From Actinomycetes bacterium (lineage in GTDB: Bacteria > Actinomycetota > Actinomycetes > Propionibacteriales > Propionibacteriaceae), in the NCBI GenBank assembly GCA_023392635.1, contig JAEVYS010000062.1, positions 1 to 64,000 of the forward strand: a DNA stretch of 64,000 nt, written 5' to 3'. Both the position numbers and the translations under genes were made by a program. The notes beneath the pieces were generated by a model. The model ran no database searches. It was given only the letters and a program-made list of their open reading frames with translations, and had not been told where the DNA came from. Positions 17,335 to 26,568 of the stretch are shown piece by piece; positions within the stretch are counted from its first letter, which is position 1, and every line of letters starts with the position of its first letter.

Positions 17335-20300
17335 ATGAGCCGACGCGCCGCCGTCGCAGCCACCGTCGCCGCAGCCCTCACGCTGCCGATGCTGCCCGCC
17401 ACCACTGCTCACGCCGAGACTCCCGTCCCACCGCCACCTCCGGTCGTGGGCCTGGAACGGCAGCCCGGGGCCAGGCCGGACACGAACACGATCATCATCA
17501 CGTTCGAGCGGGCGCAGAGCGACCCGAAGCAGGCCGCCACCGACGTGGTCGAGCAGCCGGCCGACCGGGTTGCGGGCGCAACGATCGCCAAGGTCTCCCC
17601 GATCACCGACACCATGGTTGCGGTCACCCTCGACCGGGCCGTCACCCCTGCCGAGGCCGCCAGCATCGGCAGCAGAGCCGAACGGGCCGACCAGGTGAAG
17701 GCTGCCGAGCCGGCCGGCACGTTCACGACCGACACCACGAACGACGTCTACTACAGCTACCTGTGGAACCTGCAGGCGGAGAGCACCACCGACTACGGCG
17801 TGAATGCCGAATCCGTGTGGCCCATCAGTACGGGGGCCGGCGTCGTCGTCGGGGTCGTCGACACCGGCATCACCGCGCACCCCGACCTGACCGGGTCGAG
17901 CACCGCGACTGTCGGCGGCAACGTGATCGCCGGCTACGACTTCATCAGTGACGCCGCCGCGGCCGGTGACGGGAACGGTCGGGACAACAACCCGGCTGAC
18001 AACGGGGACTACTGCCTCAGCGATCCGCTGGACAAGACGTCCAGCTGGCACGGCACCCACGTGGCCGGGATCATCGCCGCCCTCCGCAACAACAGCCGGG
18101 GCGTGGTGGGCGTGGCTCCCGGCGCGAAGATCGAGCCGCTACGCGCCCTCGGCCGCTGCGGAGGTGCGGAAGCCGACATCATCGCGGCCATCCTGTGGGG
18201 CGCGGGCGTCACCGTTCTCGGCCTGCCCGCCAATCCGAGCCCGGCCGACGTCCTCAACCTGTCCCTCGGCGGTAGCGGGACGTGCACGACCGCCATGCAG
18301 TCAGCAATCGACCAGGCCGTCGCGAGAGGCGTCCCCGTCGTGGTTGCCGCAGGCAACGAGGACCAGGCCCTGTCCCTGTCAGCGCCGGCGAACTGCGCCA
18401 ATGTCATCCGGGTCGCCGCCACCACCTGGGAAGGCGACCGCGCCCCGTACAGCAACTACGGCACCAGCGACGACCCGGCGACGCTCGCTGCACCGGGAGG
18501 ATCTGGAGCCTCCAGCAACATGAACGACTGGATCGTGTCCACCTGGAACAGCGGCACCACCGGCCCCGGCACCGCCGCGTACGCCGGCATGGTCGGCACG
18601 TCGATGGCCGCCCCGCACGTCGCTGCAGTGGCCGCCCTCCTGCTCGCGAAGGACCCCAGCCTCGGTCCCGACCAGGTCGAGTCCCTGCTGGCCAGTACGG
18701 CGACCCGGCTCGCGTCCTGCAGCACGACCGCGTGCGGTGCCGGCGTGGTGAACGCGCCGAGGGCGATGAACACGCTGCTGAACAGCCCCGCGAAGGACTT
18801 CGTGGCCAACCTCTGGGGCAGCTTCCTTCTCGGCCGCACCGTCACCGTCACGCCCTACGGCATGCCCGACGTCACGTTCACCTTCCAGTGGATGCGTGCC
18901 GGCAGCCCGATCCAGGGGGCCACCAGCAGCGCCTACACCCTCGTTCCGGCCGACCTGGGCAGCGAGGTGTGGGCCGAGGTGACCGCGCACTACCTGTGGC
19001 AGACGGCCGTCAAGACCACCCCTCGCACGGTCGTGTACGAGTCGCTCGACGCGAGCGTTCCGACCCCGGTCATCTCCGGCGACCCGATGCCCGGGGCGAA
19101 GCTCTCGTTCAACTACACCCCGACGACCCTGGGTGCGGACACCATCCGGTGGCTGCGTGACGGCGTGCAGGTCGGCTTCGACCCGACGTTCACCCTGCGT
19201 CCGGCCGATGTCGGGCACGAGTTCACTCTCACCCACATCGTCACCTTCGAGGGCGACCGCGTGGAGAGGACGAGCGACCCCGTGACGATCGTCGCGAACA
19301 GCGTCACGAGTCTCGCCGTCCCGGAGATCTCGGGCACGGCCGGGGTGGGGGCGACCCTGACGACGGTCGGGGCCGGCGCCGGCGCGGCCAGCTACACCTT
19401 CCAGTGGCTGCGCAACGGGAATCCGATCTCCGGCGGGACCGCTGCCGCGTACCCCGTCGTCGCAGCGGACGAGGGCAGCAGCCTCACGGTCACGGTCACC
19501 GCCACCCTGTACGGGCAGACATCCAGCCTGACGAGCAGCCCGGTCGCCGTCCCGTACCGGATCGACGGCCTCGCCACCCCGGTGATCGGTGGGCAGCCCA
19601 TGGTGGGCGGCAAGCTGTCGACCGCCGGCTCCGGTGCACCTGGTGCGACCTACACCTATCGGTGGCTGCGGAACGGCACGTCGATCACGGGCGCCACCGC
19701 TGCGGGCTACACCCTGACCAGTTCCGACACCGGCGCCCAGGTCTCGGTGCGGGTGACGGCCACACTCAGCGGTCGGACGGCGTCGCGGACCAGCGACCCC
19801 GTCACGGTCCTGGCCAACTCGGTGACCACGCTGCAGGTGCCGGTCATCACAGGGACACCACAGGGCGGGTTGACGCTGTCCACTGCGGGCACGGGAGCGG
19901 AGGGCGCCACCTACACCTACCAGTGGTACCGCAGCGGCACGGCGATCAGCGGGGCCACCGGCGCAACCCGGACCCTCAGCAGGTACGACTACGGCAAGGT
20001 GATGACGGTCAAGGTGACCGCGAGCTACCTGGGCCAGAAGAAGTCGATGACGAGCGCCGGCACCACGAAGGTCGCCCCGGCGCCGTTCACCAACACGGTG
20101 CTGCCCTCCCTGACCGGGACGTTCAAGAAGGGTTACACGGTGAAGGCGAAGTACGGTACCTGGTCGCCGACCCCGTCCACCGTCAGGTATCGGTGGCTGC
20201 GGAACGGGGCTTCGATCAGCGGAGCCACGTACTCCAGCTACCGGCTGACCTCCTCCGACCGGGGCAAGAACATCTCGGTGAGGATCACCGTCTACCGGAC

Positions 20301-20349
20301 CGGCTACGTGACCGCGACCGCCTACTCGCCGGCACAGCTCGTTTCGTGA
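17335..20349 (+). CDS. Secreted subtilisin-like serine protease with Ig-like repeats
   Basis: This 1004-residue S8 peptidase has a signal peptide (cleavage after TTAHA), an inhibitor-like propeptide (about 45-120) and a catalytic domain with Asp176 (VVDTGI), His239 (WHGTHVAG), oxyanion Asn341 (AAGNED) and Ser423 (GTSMAAPH). From about residue 490 to the end there are six repeats of roughly 85 residues with the pattern QWLRNGxxIxGAT, then SDxG, then VTV. These resemble Ig-like modules that present enzymes on or near the cell wall. There is no sortase signal or membrane anchor. GGAG precedes the ATG. It is probably a secreted nutrient protease. Confidence 0.95.
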   Translation: MSRRAAVAATVAAALTLPMLPATTAHAETPVPPPPPVVGLERQPGARPDTNTIIITFERAQSDPKQAATDVVEQPADRVAGATIAKVSPITDTMVAVTLDRAVTPAEAASIGSRAERADQVKAAEPAGTFTTDTTNDVYYSYLWNLQAESTTDYGVNAESVWPISTGAGVVVGVVDTGITAHPDLTGSSTATVGGNVIAGYDFISDAAAAGDGNGRDNNPADNGDYCLSDPLDKTSSWHGTHVAGIIAALRNNSRGVVGVAPGAKIEPLRALGRCGGAEADIIAAILWGAGVTVLGLPANPSPADVLNLSLGGSGTCTTAMQSAIDQAVARGVPVVVAAGNEDQALSLSAPANCANVIRVAATTWEGDRAPYSNYGTSDDPATLAAPGGSGASSNMNDWIVSTWNSGTTGPGTAAYAGMVGTSMAAPHVAAVAALLLAKDPSLGPDQVESLLASTATRLASCSTTACGAGVVNAPRAMNTLLNSPAKDFVANLWGSFLLGRTVTVTPYGMPDVTFTFQWMRAGSPIQGATSSAYTLVPADLGSEVWAEVTAHYLWQTAVKTTPRTVVYESLDASVPTPVISGDPMPGAKLSFNYTPTTLGADTIRWLRDGVQVGFDPTFTLRPADVGHEFTLTHIVTFEGDRVERTSDPVTIVANSVTSLAVPEISGTAGVGATLTTVGAGAGAASYTFQWLRNGNPISGGTAAAYPVVAADEGSSLTVTVTATLYGQTSSLTSSPVAVPYRIDGLATPVIGGQPMVGGKLSTAGSGAPGATYTYRWLRNGTSITGATAAGYTLTSSDTGAQVSVRVTATLSGRTASRTSDPVTVLANSVTTLQVPVITGTPQGGLTLSTAGTGAEGATYTYQWYRSGTAISGATGATRTLSRYDYGKVMTVKVTASYLGQKKSMTSAGTTKVAPAPFTNTVLPSLTGTFKKGYTVKAKYGTWSPTPSTVRYRWLRNGASISGATYSSYRLTSSDRGKNISVRITVYRTGYVTATAYSPAQLVS

Positions 20350-20410
20350 CCGTGGCAGTACCGCTCACCGATGGACCGGGCCGTGAGCCGGCCCCGGGCA
20401 TGATGTGGGA

Positions 20411-21172
20411 ATGATGGATTTCGGTCTCGACCGCGAAGTGGCGCTGGTCACTGGCGCGTCCAGTGGCATCGGGCAGGCGATCGCACGTGCCCTGGGGCGG
20501 GCCGGGGTCGCCGTGGGGTGTGGTGCCAGGGACGGCGCGCGAGCTGCCGAGACGGTGAGAGGGATCGAGGCGGCCGGGGGTCGGGCAATCGCCGTCGAAT
20601 GGGATGTCACCGATCCCGACCAGGCGGGCGCGGCGGTGCGTGCCGTCGAGCAGGCCTTCGGGCCGCTCAGCCTCGCGGTGAACAACGCCGGGATCGGTGC
20701 CGGCACGCCGGCGCTGGACATGACGCCAGAGCAGTGGAAGGTGGTTTACGACACCAACGTCGACGGCGTGTTCTACTCGTGCCAGGCCGAGGCGCGCGCC
20801 ATGCGCCGGCACGGACGCGGCGCGATCGTAAACATCGCCTCGATCTCGGCGACGATCGCCAACCGCAACCTGACCCAGGCCCAGTACAACTCGAGCAAGG
20901 CTGCAGTCGTCCACCTCACCAAGTCGCTGGCTGTGGAGTGGGCCGCGCTCGGCATCCGGGTGAACGCGGTCAGCCCGGGCTACACCCTCACCCCGATGAA
21001 CCGCCGGCCAGAAGTGGCCGACCTCGTCAGGGAGTTCGCCGACACGACGCCACTGGGCCGATTGGCCGAACCGGACGAGATCGCAGGCCCGGTCCTGTTC
21101 CTGCTCGGCCCAGCAGCCAGCTACATCACCGGCGTCGACCTGCTCGTCGACGGCGGCTACTGCTGCTGGTGA
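20411..21172 (+). CDS. Short-chain dehydrogenase/reductase (SDR)
   Basis: This protein of about 253 residues is a classical SDR with TGASSGIG, NNAG and a catalytic tyrosine in YNSSKAAV. It ends in the usual VDGGY. The aspartate in WDVTDPDQ suggests normal cofactor architecture. The start is ambiguous: ATG at 20411 or 20414, with GTGGGA just upstream. Its partners are unclear; the next gene is on the opposite strand. It is cytosolic, and the substrate is unknown. Confidence 0.88.
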   Translation: MMDFGLDREVALVTGASSGIGQAIARALGRAGVAVGCGARDGARAAETVRGIEAAGGRAIAVEWDVTDPDQAGAAVRAVEQAFGPLSLAVNNAGIGAGTPALDMTPEQWKVVYDTNVDGVFYSCQAEARAMRRHGRGAIVNIASISATIANRNLTQAQYNSSKAAVVHLTKSLAVEWAALGIRVNAVSPGYTLTPMNRRPEVADLVREFADTTPLGRLAEPDEIAGPVLFLLGPAASYITGVDLLVDGGYCCW

Positions 21173-21239
21173 GCGGAATGACTCGCTCCTTCGCCGTGGT
21201 CGTCGCGCACCGTGACGACGAAGCGTTCAGCTGGGCGGT

Positions 21240-21899
21240 TCAGCCGAACCTGGTCCATTCGCCCTCCGAGATCACCTCAACTGTGCCGTCGACGACCTTG
21301 ATGGCCGTCTGCTCGTCGATGGCGTACGCGGGGCCGGCGATGTCGGCGGCCCACCGCTGTGCGTGGGCGAGGCTGTTCCCCGGGAAGGCGCCCAGGTGCG
21401 GAAAGATCGAGAAGTCCACGACCCCCAGCGCCGAATCGTCGGGAGCAGACGGCCACTCGACGAAATACCGCCCGATGCGGGGCGTCATCACCATGCTGCC
21501 TGCGCTCACTCCGACCCAGACCGTCTCCGGCAAGGACGGCAGCAGGTCGGCAAGGCCGGACTCCCGCATCCAGTGGCACAGGTAGGTGGCGTCGCCGCCG
21601 TCAACCAGGAGCACGTCGGCCGCCCGCACCCAGGGCACCCATCGGTCGGCGCCCACGGTGGGCAGCGCGGTCAACTCAAGGACCCCGAGGGAGGCCCAGC
21701 CGAGACCGGTCAGCTGCCGGAAGTCGCGGCTGGCAGCAATCAGCCCCCGCACCGACGCGGGACCGCACATCGGGTGGCCCCACTGTGCCGTGGGAACACA
21801 CAATGCGTGGCTGGCAGCGATCGGCTTGCCAAGGAGCTGGATGAGCGCCGACTCGATGCTGGTGTTGGTGACGCCGCCTGATGTGAGCAGGAGCTTCAC
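21240..21899 (-). CDS. Peptidase S51 (dipeptidase E / cyanophycinase-like)
   Basis: This 219-residue protein has the S51 signature: LLVDGGDATYL, the nucleophile Ser in GVSAGS, and a C-terminal histidine segment FPHLGAFPG. Family members are cytosolic alpha-aspartyl dipeptidases or related hydrolases. The start is GTG at 21899 with GGGAGG four bases upstream. It converges with the SDR gene. Confidence 0.85.
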   Translation of the reverse strand: MKLLLTSGGVTNTSIESALIQLLGKPIAASHALCVPTAQWGHPMCGPASVRGLIAASRDFRQLTGLGWASLGVLELTALPTVGADRWVPWVRAADVLLVDGGDATYLCHWMRESGLADLLPSLPETVWVGVSAGSMVMTPRIGRYFVEWPSAPDDSALGVVDFSIFPHLGAFPGNSLAHAQRWAADIAGPAYAIDEQTAIKVVDGTVEVISEGEWTRFG

Positions 21900-21974
21900 G
21901 GTGCCTCCCTAGCTTTCGCACGCTGTCTTGATCGGCCAGGTGGGGTAACCCGTCGGTGGTGGTGCAGGGCTCCG

Positions 21975-22538
21975 TCAGAGTGCGCCGGGCTGCGGGCAGA
22001 CGTGCCCCTCCGGGTTCATGGGTTGGCCGCACAACGGGCAGCGGGGCCGCCCCGCGCCGACCACCTCCAGGGTGCGCTTCGCGAACGCGCGGGCCGTGCC
22101 GACCGGAATGCGCACCAGCAGCGCCTCCGGCGGCTCGACCTCGATGGGCTCTGAGCCGAACTCGTCGGGGTCGACGTCGCTGGACTCGACCATGGCGTAC
22201 GCCTCGATGACGATCTCAGCGGTCGTCGGATCCCAGCCCAGACCCATGGCGCCAGTGCGGAACTGCGTGTCGAGTGGCTGCTCGAGCGGGTCGTTGTCCA
22301 CGAGCTCGGCCGGTGTGGAGTCCGGAATCCTGAACGGGTTGCCCTCGGTGGACCTGAGCTCGTCGAGGACCTCCTCGATCTTGTTGGCGAGGAGGGCCGA
22401 CTGCTCTTTCTCCAGGGCGACGGTCACGATCCGGGCCTTGGTGCGGGCCTGCAGGTAGAACTCGCGGGCGCCCGGTCGTCCGACCGTCCCGACCACGAGT
22501 CGATCCGGCCAGGGGAACTCATGGACGATTGTGGGCAT
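21975..22538 (-). CDS. DUF3090 family protein
   Basis: This 187-residue actinobacterial protein matches the DUF3090 pattern: early VVGTVGRPGAREFYLQ, a middle RTGAMGLGWD segment, and a C-terminal zinc-knuckle-like CPLCGQPM followed by HVC. In other actinobacteria the gene usually sits with a histidine phosphatase and a kinase-like (SCO1664-type) gene, neither of which is adjacent here. The function is unknown. The ATG is at 22538. Confidence 0.85.
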   Translation of the reverse strand: MPTIVHEFPWPDRLVVGTVGRPGAREFYLQARTKARIVTVALEKEQSALLANKIEEVLDELRSTEGNPFRIPDSTPAELVDNDPLEQPLDTQFRTGAMGLGWDPTTAEIVIEAYAMVESSDVDPDEFGSEPIEVEPPEALLVRIPVGTARAFAKRTLEVVGAGRPRCPLCGQPMNPEGHVCPQPGAL

Positions 22539-22680
22539 GCGGCCAGTTTACGAGCGCCGGCGCGTCCGAAGCCCGGTCGCTGTTCACGCACGCAACTGTG
22601 CTCATCGCCCATTCGCATCGTGATGTGGCAGTTTGCCATCGGGACCACCGCGGTCCCACAGGGGCGGCAGGAGGACTCCC

Positions 22681-23205
22681 ATGGGTACGCCCGTCAGCTA
22701 CGACCTGGCCCTCACCATCCCGCGGGTGGACGCGGCGATCGTCATCATGAGCGCGGGCGCGAACGACGGCGGCACAGCCGTCACCTCCTACGCCGAAGGG
22801 GCGCTGCGGGCCACAGAACAGTCGGGCCAGCCGAACACGCTTGCCAGGGCCGGCCAGCTGGCCCTCACCGGCGCACTGGACTTCACCATCAGCGATCGGC
22901 GTGCCGGGCCGGCCGACGCCGAACCGCCCCAGCGCTTCAGCGCAGCGGACCCGGTGAAGCTGTGGGTCGAGCTTGCTGACGTCAGGGCCGTCAACGCAGG
23001 CCACGCCGTCCTCGTCGATGGGCTGCCCAGGTTCAAGCTCAAGCTCCACGACCCTGCGCTCGGAATGGGCACCTTCGTGATCGTGGACCTCGACGAGCAC
23101 GCCAACGGACTCATCGTGGGCGTCAACGACACTCCGCTGTGGTACTCGTACGCGCACAAGCATGGCGGCACGGTCTACGCGATCACGCTGGCAGCGCCAG
23201 ACTGA
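22681..23205 (+). CDS. Unrecognised 174-residue protein
   Basis: The ATG follows GCAGGAGG at good spacing and codon use matches neighbours, so the gene is probably real. The protein has no signal peptide or membrane segment. It alternates short hydrophobic strands with polar turns (FVIVDLDEH, LIVGVND) and is probably beta-rich. I do not recognise a family. It converges with the next gene and shares a bidirectional terminator. Confidence 0.65.
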   Translation: MGTPVSYDLALTIPRVDAAIVIMSAGANDGGTAVTSYAEGALRATEQSGQPNTLARAGQLALTGALDFTISDRRAGPADAEPPQRFSAADPVKLWVELADVRAVNAGHAVLVDGLPRFKLKLHDPALGMGTFVIVDLDEHANGLIVGVNDTPLWYSYAHKHGGTVYAITLAAPD

Positions 23206-23213
23206 CCCACGCA

Positions 23214-23257
23214 AGCCCCGCGTCCCTCCCGGCGCCGGCGGAGCGCGGACGGGGGCT
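23214..23257. terminator. GC-rich bidirectional terminator hairpin
   Basis: AGCCCCGCGTCC and GGACGGGGGCT pair with a one-base bulge around a 21-base loop, between two convergent genes. The last base touches the stop codon of the minus-strand gene. There is no clear U tract, as is common in GC-rich actinobacteria. Confidence 0.55.
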
Positions 23258-23847
23258 CAACGGCAGTCGAACACGTGGACGGGCGGGTCGAGGGGTGAGT
23301 TCGTGTCGCCGGGGGCGATCAGGACGGCATGATCGCCCTCCCAGGTGAGGTGGTAGTCGCCGAGGCTGAACGGCTGGTAGCCGTCGTCGGCGAGGTAGGC
23401 AGACACCGGGTGGGTGAGGATGGCATGCGCGGGCAGGACGTGGATCGTTCCGCTGCCGAGGAGCAGGAAGTTGCGCTCGTCGACGACGACCCGGCAGCCG
23501 CTCGCACTGGCCGGCTCGAGCACGTGGTACGTGGACACGATGTCCGGGACGCTGGCCCGCCCGACGCTGGCGACGGCGCCGACGACCAGTGCTGCGACCG
23601 CGAGTCGTCCAGCGATGCGGACGGCGCGCGGCTGCGGCGGCGGAGCGTCGGCGCCGCGTATCCAGTGCGCCACCCCGAGGAGCGCCGCCATCCCCAGCAG
23701 GGCACCTCCAAGGCCCGGCGGCCGGACCACGACGCCGGCGAGAACAACCAGATGATCACTCGACCAGGGCAGCAACCCCGACAGCCCGGCGAGGGCGACA
23801 GTGGCGATCGCCGGCGACACGGGCCGGGCGTTCGCGAGCCGCGCCAT
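23257..23847 (-). CDS. Membrane-anchored protein with extracytoplasmic C-terminus (unknown)
   Basis: This 196-residue protein has three hydrophobic segments in the first 100 residues (around 12-28, 33-55 and 80-98), then a polar C-terminal domain with two cysteines. It ends in a GDTNSPLDPP motif close to the stop. A similar GDENSPLHPP ending occurs in the protein at 52023-52577, which has the same topology. GGGAGGGA precedes the ATG. No family is recognised. Confidence 0.65.
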   Translation of the reverse strand: MARLANARPVSPAIATVALAGLSGLLPWSSDHLVVLAGVVVRPPGLGGALLGMAALLGVAHWIRGADAPPPQPRAVRIAGRLAVAALVVGAVASVGRASVPDIVSTYHVLEPASASGCRVVVDERNFLLLGSGTIHVLPAHAILTHPVSAYLADDGYQPFSLGDYHLTWEGDHAVLIAPGDTNSPLDPPVHVFDCR

Positions 23848-24072
23848 GCCGTCCCTCCCACCAGCATCCTCACCACTCAGGCTAGGCCGACAGACCAAGG
23901 GTCCGGTGGGAGGACCTCGATGAGCAGCCCGTCGAGGGGAGCAGGCCATCCGGGCGGCGGCCACCGGTGGGGGTCGCGGAACGCCGACCGGAACGGTGAA
24001 GCCCTTGCCCGGGCGTGAGCGGGGTAGCACAGTGATCCTCGGGCGAAGCCGCCCAGCACCGACGGGAGCGCC

Positions 24073-24414
24073 ATGAATGACCCGGTCAGCACCAATCCGG
24101 ACCTCTACCACCTGCTCTTCGAGAACGACCGCGTGCGGGTCCTGGAGTACGTCGATGAGCCCGGCGACGGTACCCAGCCCCACTCGCACCCTGACAGCGT
24201 GATGGTCACGTTGACCACCTTCCGACGCCGGCTCCGGTCGGGCGGCAAGGAGGTTGATGTGGAGTTGCCTGCCTTCCAGGCGCGATGGCTGGATGCCCAG
24301 GAGCACGCGGGCACCAACATCGGTGATACCCCGACCCACACGATCTTCGTAGAGCTCAAGGAGCCACGGCGACCTGATGCTCGGGAGAGTCGCCTGGGGC
24401 CATCAACGTCTTGA
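24073..24414 (+). CDS. Small cupin-type protein
   Basis: This 113-residue protein fits a single cupin barrel: VRVLEYVDEPGD, then HSHPDSVMV (metal-binding histidines) and a second HTIFVELK motif. Such proteins are often dioxygenase-like or sugar-binding, but nothing indicates a substrate. The ATG at 24073 follows GGGAG. The 3' end overlaps a decayed minus-strand fragment by a few bases. Confidence 0.75.
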   Translation: MNDPVSTNPDLYHLLFENDRVRVLEYVDEPGDGTQPHSHPDSVMVTLTTFRRRLRSGGKEVDVELPAFQARWLDAQEHAGTNIGDTPTHTIFVELKEPRRPDARESRLGPSTS

Positions 24415-24546
24415 GGAAGCGGCCGGCCGGCGTGGGGCCGAGCATTCGTCCCGTGACCACAGTCCGAGGTCGAGCACGACGCTGACTCCCAGGCGCAGGG
24501 GATCCGGGGCGAGTGCGACGAGGCGTTGTGCAACCGGCTCGTTCAT
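24403..24546 (-). pseudogene. Remnant of a P-loop kinase-like (AAA family ATPase) gene
   Basis: The minus strand encodes a 47-residue stretch containing LRLGVSVVLDLGLWSRDE. This closely resembles the central segment of predicted zeta-toxin/AAA-type small-molecule kinases, where LGVxVVLDxGxWxRxER is conserved. The P-loop half is absent, an in-frame stop lies about 50 bases upstream of the ATG, and the frame closes soon after. The ATG overlaps the stop of the neighbouring 83-residue gene (ATGA), so the fragment could still be translated. Family recognition is from memory of the motif. Confidence 0.5.
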
Positions 24547-24794
24547 GTGGGTGGGGACGCTCGGTTCGTCCGTGTGACGAAGCCGGCGACATCGTCAAGC
24601 ATCTCGGCCAGGTGCTCGGGTTGACCGGTCCAGACCTGACGGGAGATGGGGATCCCGGCGAGAACCATGGTTGCCGTGAGGTCGTCGATCGCCATGCCGC
24701 GCGGCGCCGGCCCCGACGCGATCGCCATGGCGCGTTCTCGTTGGTCAGCTGACAGCCCCTCCCACCATGACCGCAACGCCAGTTCGTCGTTCAT
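24543..24794 (-). CDS. Small unrecognised protein (83 aa)
   Basis: This helical, acidic protein begins MNDELALRSWWEGLSADQRE, a composition common among small actinobacterial cytosolic proteins. There is no signal, membrane segment or cysteine. No strong ribosome-binding site is visible. Its stop overlaps the start of the kinase remnant. It is plausible as a real gene, but the function is unknown. Confidence 0.5.
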   Translation of the reverse strand: MNDELALRSWWEGLSADQRERAMAIASGPAPRGMAIDDLTATMVLAGIPISRQVWTGQPEHLAEMLDDVAGFVTRTNRASPPT

Positions 24795-25010
24795 GCAGCG
24801 ATTCTGCCTTGCCCGGGCTTCTGCCGTCTCCGACTCGACAGTGCCGTGCGCGCCGGGCGCGGCAGGACCGGATGCCTGGGGGCATGGATCGACGTGGTGT
24901 CGGGGTCGAGAGGTCGACCACGCGACGCCGAGCCTCCCGTTCAGCGCTCGTGCTCGACGGGTGCAGGCACGGGGTGGTCACGGGGCCGTCGCCGTGTTGT
25001 GATCGTGGCC

Positions 25011-25592
25011 ATGGGAACGAGCGACTGCCGGATCGAACCTCTGACCGTGGACACGTGGAACGCGTTCGCCGGACTCGTGGAGCGCCACAACGGGATCTTC
25101 GGTGGCTGCTGGTGCACCTATTTCCATCCCGACTGTGCCGAACGGCGGCCGGGCTACGAGGGCAGCCGCGCTCTCAAGAAGCAGCTGGTCGAGGCCGGAC
25201 GCGCGCACGCCGCGTTGGTGATGCGTGGCCCTGAGGCGATTGCCTGGGCGGAGTACGGCACTCCGGAGGAGTTGCCGAACATCCACCACGGCAAGCAGTA
25301 CCTCGCCGAGACCGACCTCCTGCCCGACTACCGGATCACCTGCATCTTCGTCGACAAGCGTTACCGCAGGCGGGGCTTCGCGAGAGTGGCTCTCGACGGT
25401 GCGCTTGACCTGATCGCCGCGCAGGGTGGCGGCGTGGTCGAGGGATACCCGCATGAGGTCGGCGAGAAGAGGATGAACAACTCCTTCGTGTACAACGGCA
25501 CGCGAGGTATGTACGAGGGGGCCGGCTTCCAGTTCGTCCGCCCCAAGGGGATGAAGAACACCGTCATGCGGCGCACGGTCGAGCCCGCCTGA
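25011..25592 (+). CDS. GNAT-family N-acetyltransferase
   Basis: This 193-residue protein has an N-terminal cysteine-rich strand GGCWCTYFH. The acetyl-CoA loop is represented by CIFVDKRYRRRGFARVAL (Q/RxxGxG/A-like), and it ends with the usual YEGAGFQFVRP segment. It probably acetylates a small molecule or protein amine in the cytosol. The ATG at 25011 lacks a strong ribosome-binding site; an in-frame GTG at 24999 is possible. The substrate is not predictable. Confidence 0.82.
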   Translation: MGTSDCRIEPLTVDTWNAFAGLVERHNGIFGGCWCTYFHPDCAERRPGYEGSRALKKQLVEAGRAHAALVMRGPEAIAWAEYGTPEELPNIHHGKQYLAETDLLPDYRITCIFVDKRYRRRGFARVALDGALDLIAAQGGGVVEGYPHEVGEKRMNNSFVYNGTRGMYEGAGFQFVRPKGMKNTVMRRTVEPA

Positions 25593-25659
25593 ACCCTACA
25601 GTGAAGGAGGCGGTGCGTCGCGCTCCGAAGGCGGCGCCGGTTCGGGCTGGAGGTCCTTG

Positions 25660-26463
25660 ATGCGGCCACAGATGCTGCGAAGCGATGCTGCGTCGTCCGG
25701 GCGGTCGGTGACCATCGGCAACATCTACGGCCACGGATTCGACGCGCCACAGGTGGCTGCACTCGAAGCTGCCGGCTTCGCCGTTCGGCCCGAGGCGTCG
25801 GTCTACGCGGGCTCGCAGCTGTGCCGGTTCCTCGACTTCGGCAGTGGGCCGTCACTCGAGCTCATCGAGGTGACGGACAGAACCGACTACGAGAGCTTCG
25901 TTCCGGCCGGGATGACTCCCTACTGCCCGGGCATCTCCCTGCTGGTCGGACAGGGCTCGTCGTCGGCACTGGACGACGTTGCCCGTGAGTTCGAGGAACT
26001 CCATCCCTACCGGCTGGCGGTGCCCTACGAGGGAGCCACCGGTCCGGGCTGGCACTACCTGAACTTCGCGGTTCCCGTGCTGGCCGGCGCCTTCGTCTGG
26101 CTGACCGCCCTGGATGAACCCCGCCCGCCCGTCGAGCGGACCACCACGCATCCGAACGGGGTGCACGGCGTCATCGGCTTGGTGTTCTCCTGCGACGACG
26201 CAGACCTCACGCTGCTCGCGCGGCTGGCCGGTCTGCCCTCGGACGCGCGTCCGCTGGACATCGGGGGAGTCGCGGTGGTCGCCTCGGGTGCTGCCGGCGC
26301 CGGCGCGGGCCGGTTCCCGCTGACGTCGCTGGTGCTCGAGGCGGACAGCCTGGACGGATTCCCTGCCGGTCTCGCCTCGGCGGTCGCTACCGGAGTGCTG
26401 GGCCGCCCCGCGGTGCGCCTGGAGACCAACCCGGACGCCTTCGACCTGTGGATCACCGCGTGA
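25660..26463 (+). CDS. Glyoxalase-like (VOC superfamily) protein
   Basis: This 267-residue protein is consistent with a paired beta-alpha-beta-beta-beta VOC fold (LELIEVTD in the first half, VIGLVFSCDD and LVLEADS in the second), as in DUF4062/Glyoxalase_3-type proteins. The ATG at 25660 follows GGAGG at 25649-25653. It precedes the operon starting at 26569 by about 100 bases and could be cotranscribed. The catalytic role is unknown, and the family assignment is moderate. Confidence 0.6.
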   Translation: MRPQMLRSDAASSGRSVTIGNIYGHGFDAPQVAALEAAGFAVRPEASVYAGSQLCRFLDFGSGPSLELIEVTDRTDYESFVPAGMTPYCPGISLLVGQGSSSALDDVAREFEELHPYRLAVPYEGATGPGWHYLNFAVPVLAGAFVWLTALDEPRPPVERTTTHPNGVHGVIGLVFSCDDADLTLLARLAGLPSDARPLDIGGVAVVASGAAGAGAGRFPLTSLVLEADSLDGFPAGLASAVATGVLGRPAVRLETNPDAFDLWITA

Positions 26464-26568
26464 TCGCTCGGCTGCCGCTCGGCCAACGATCGGGGAGGTG
26501 ACGGAGCCGTCCCTTGTCCATCCCCGAAGGTCTGGAGGGGCGGCGCGGCGAGGCCTAGCGTGGAGTCT

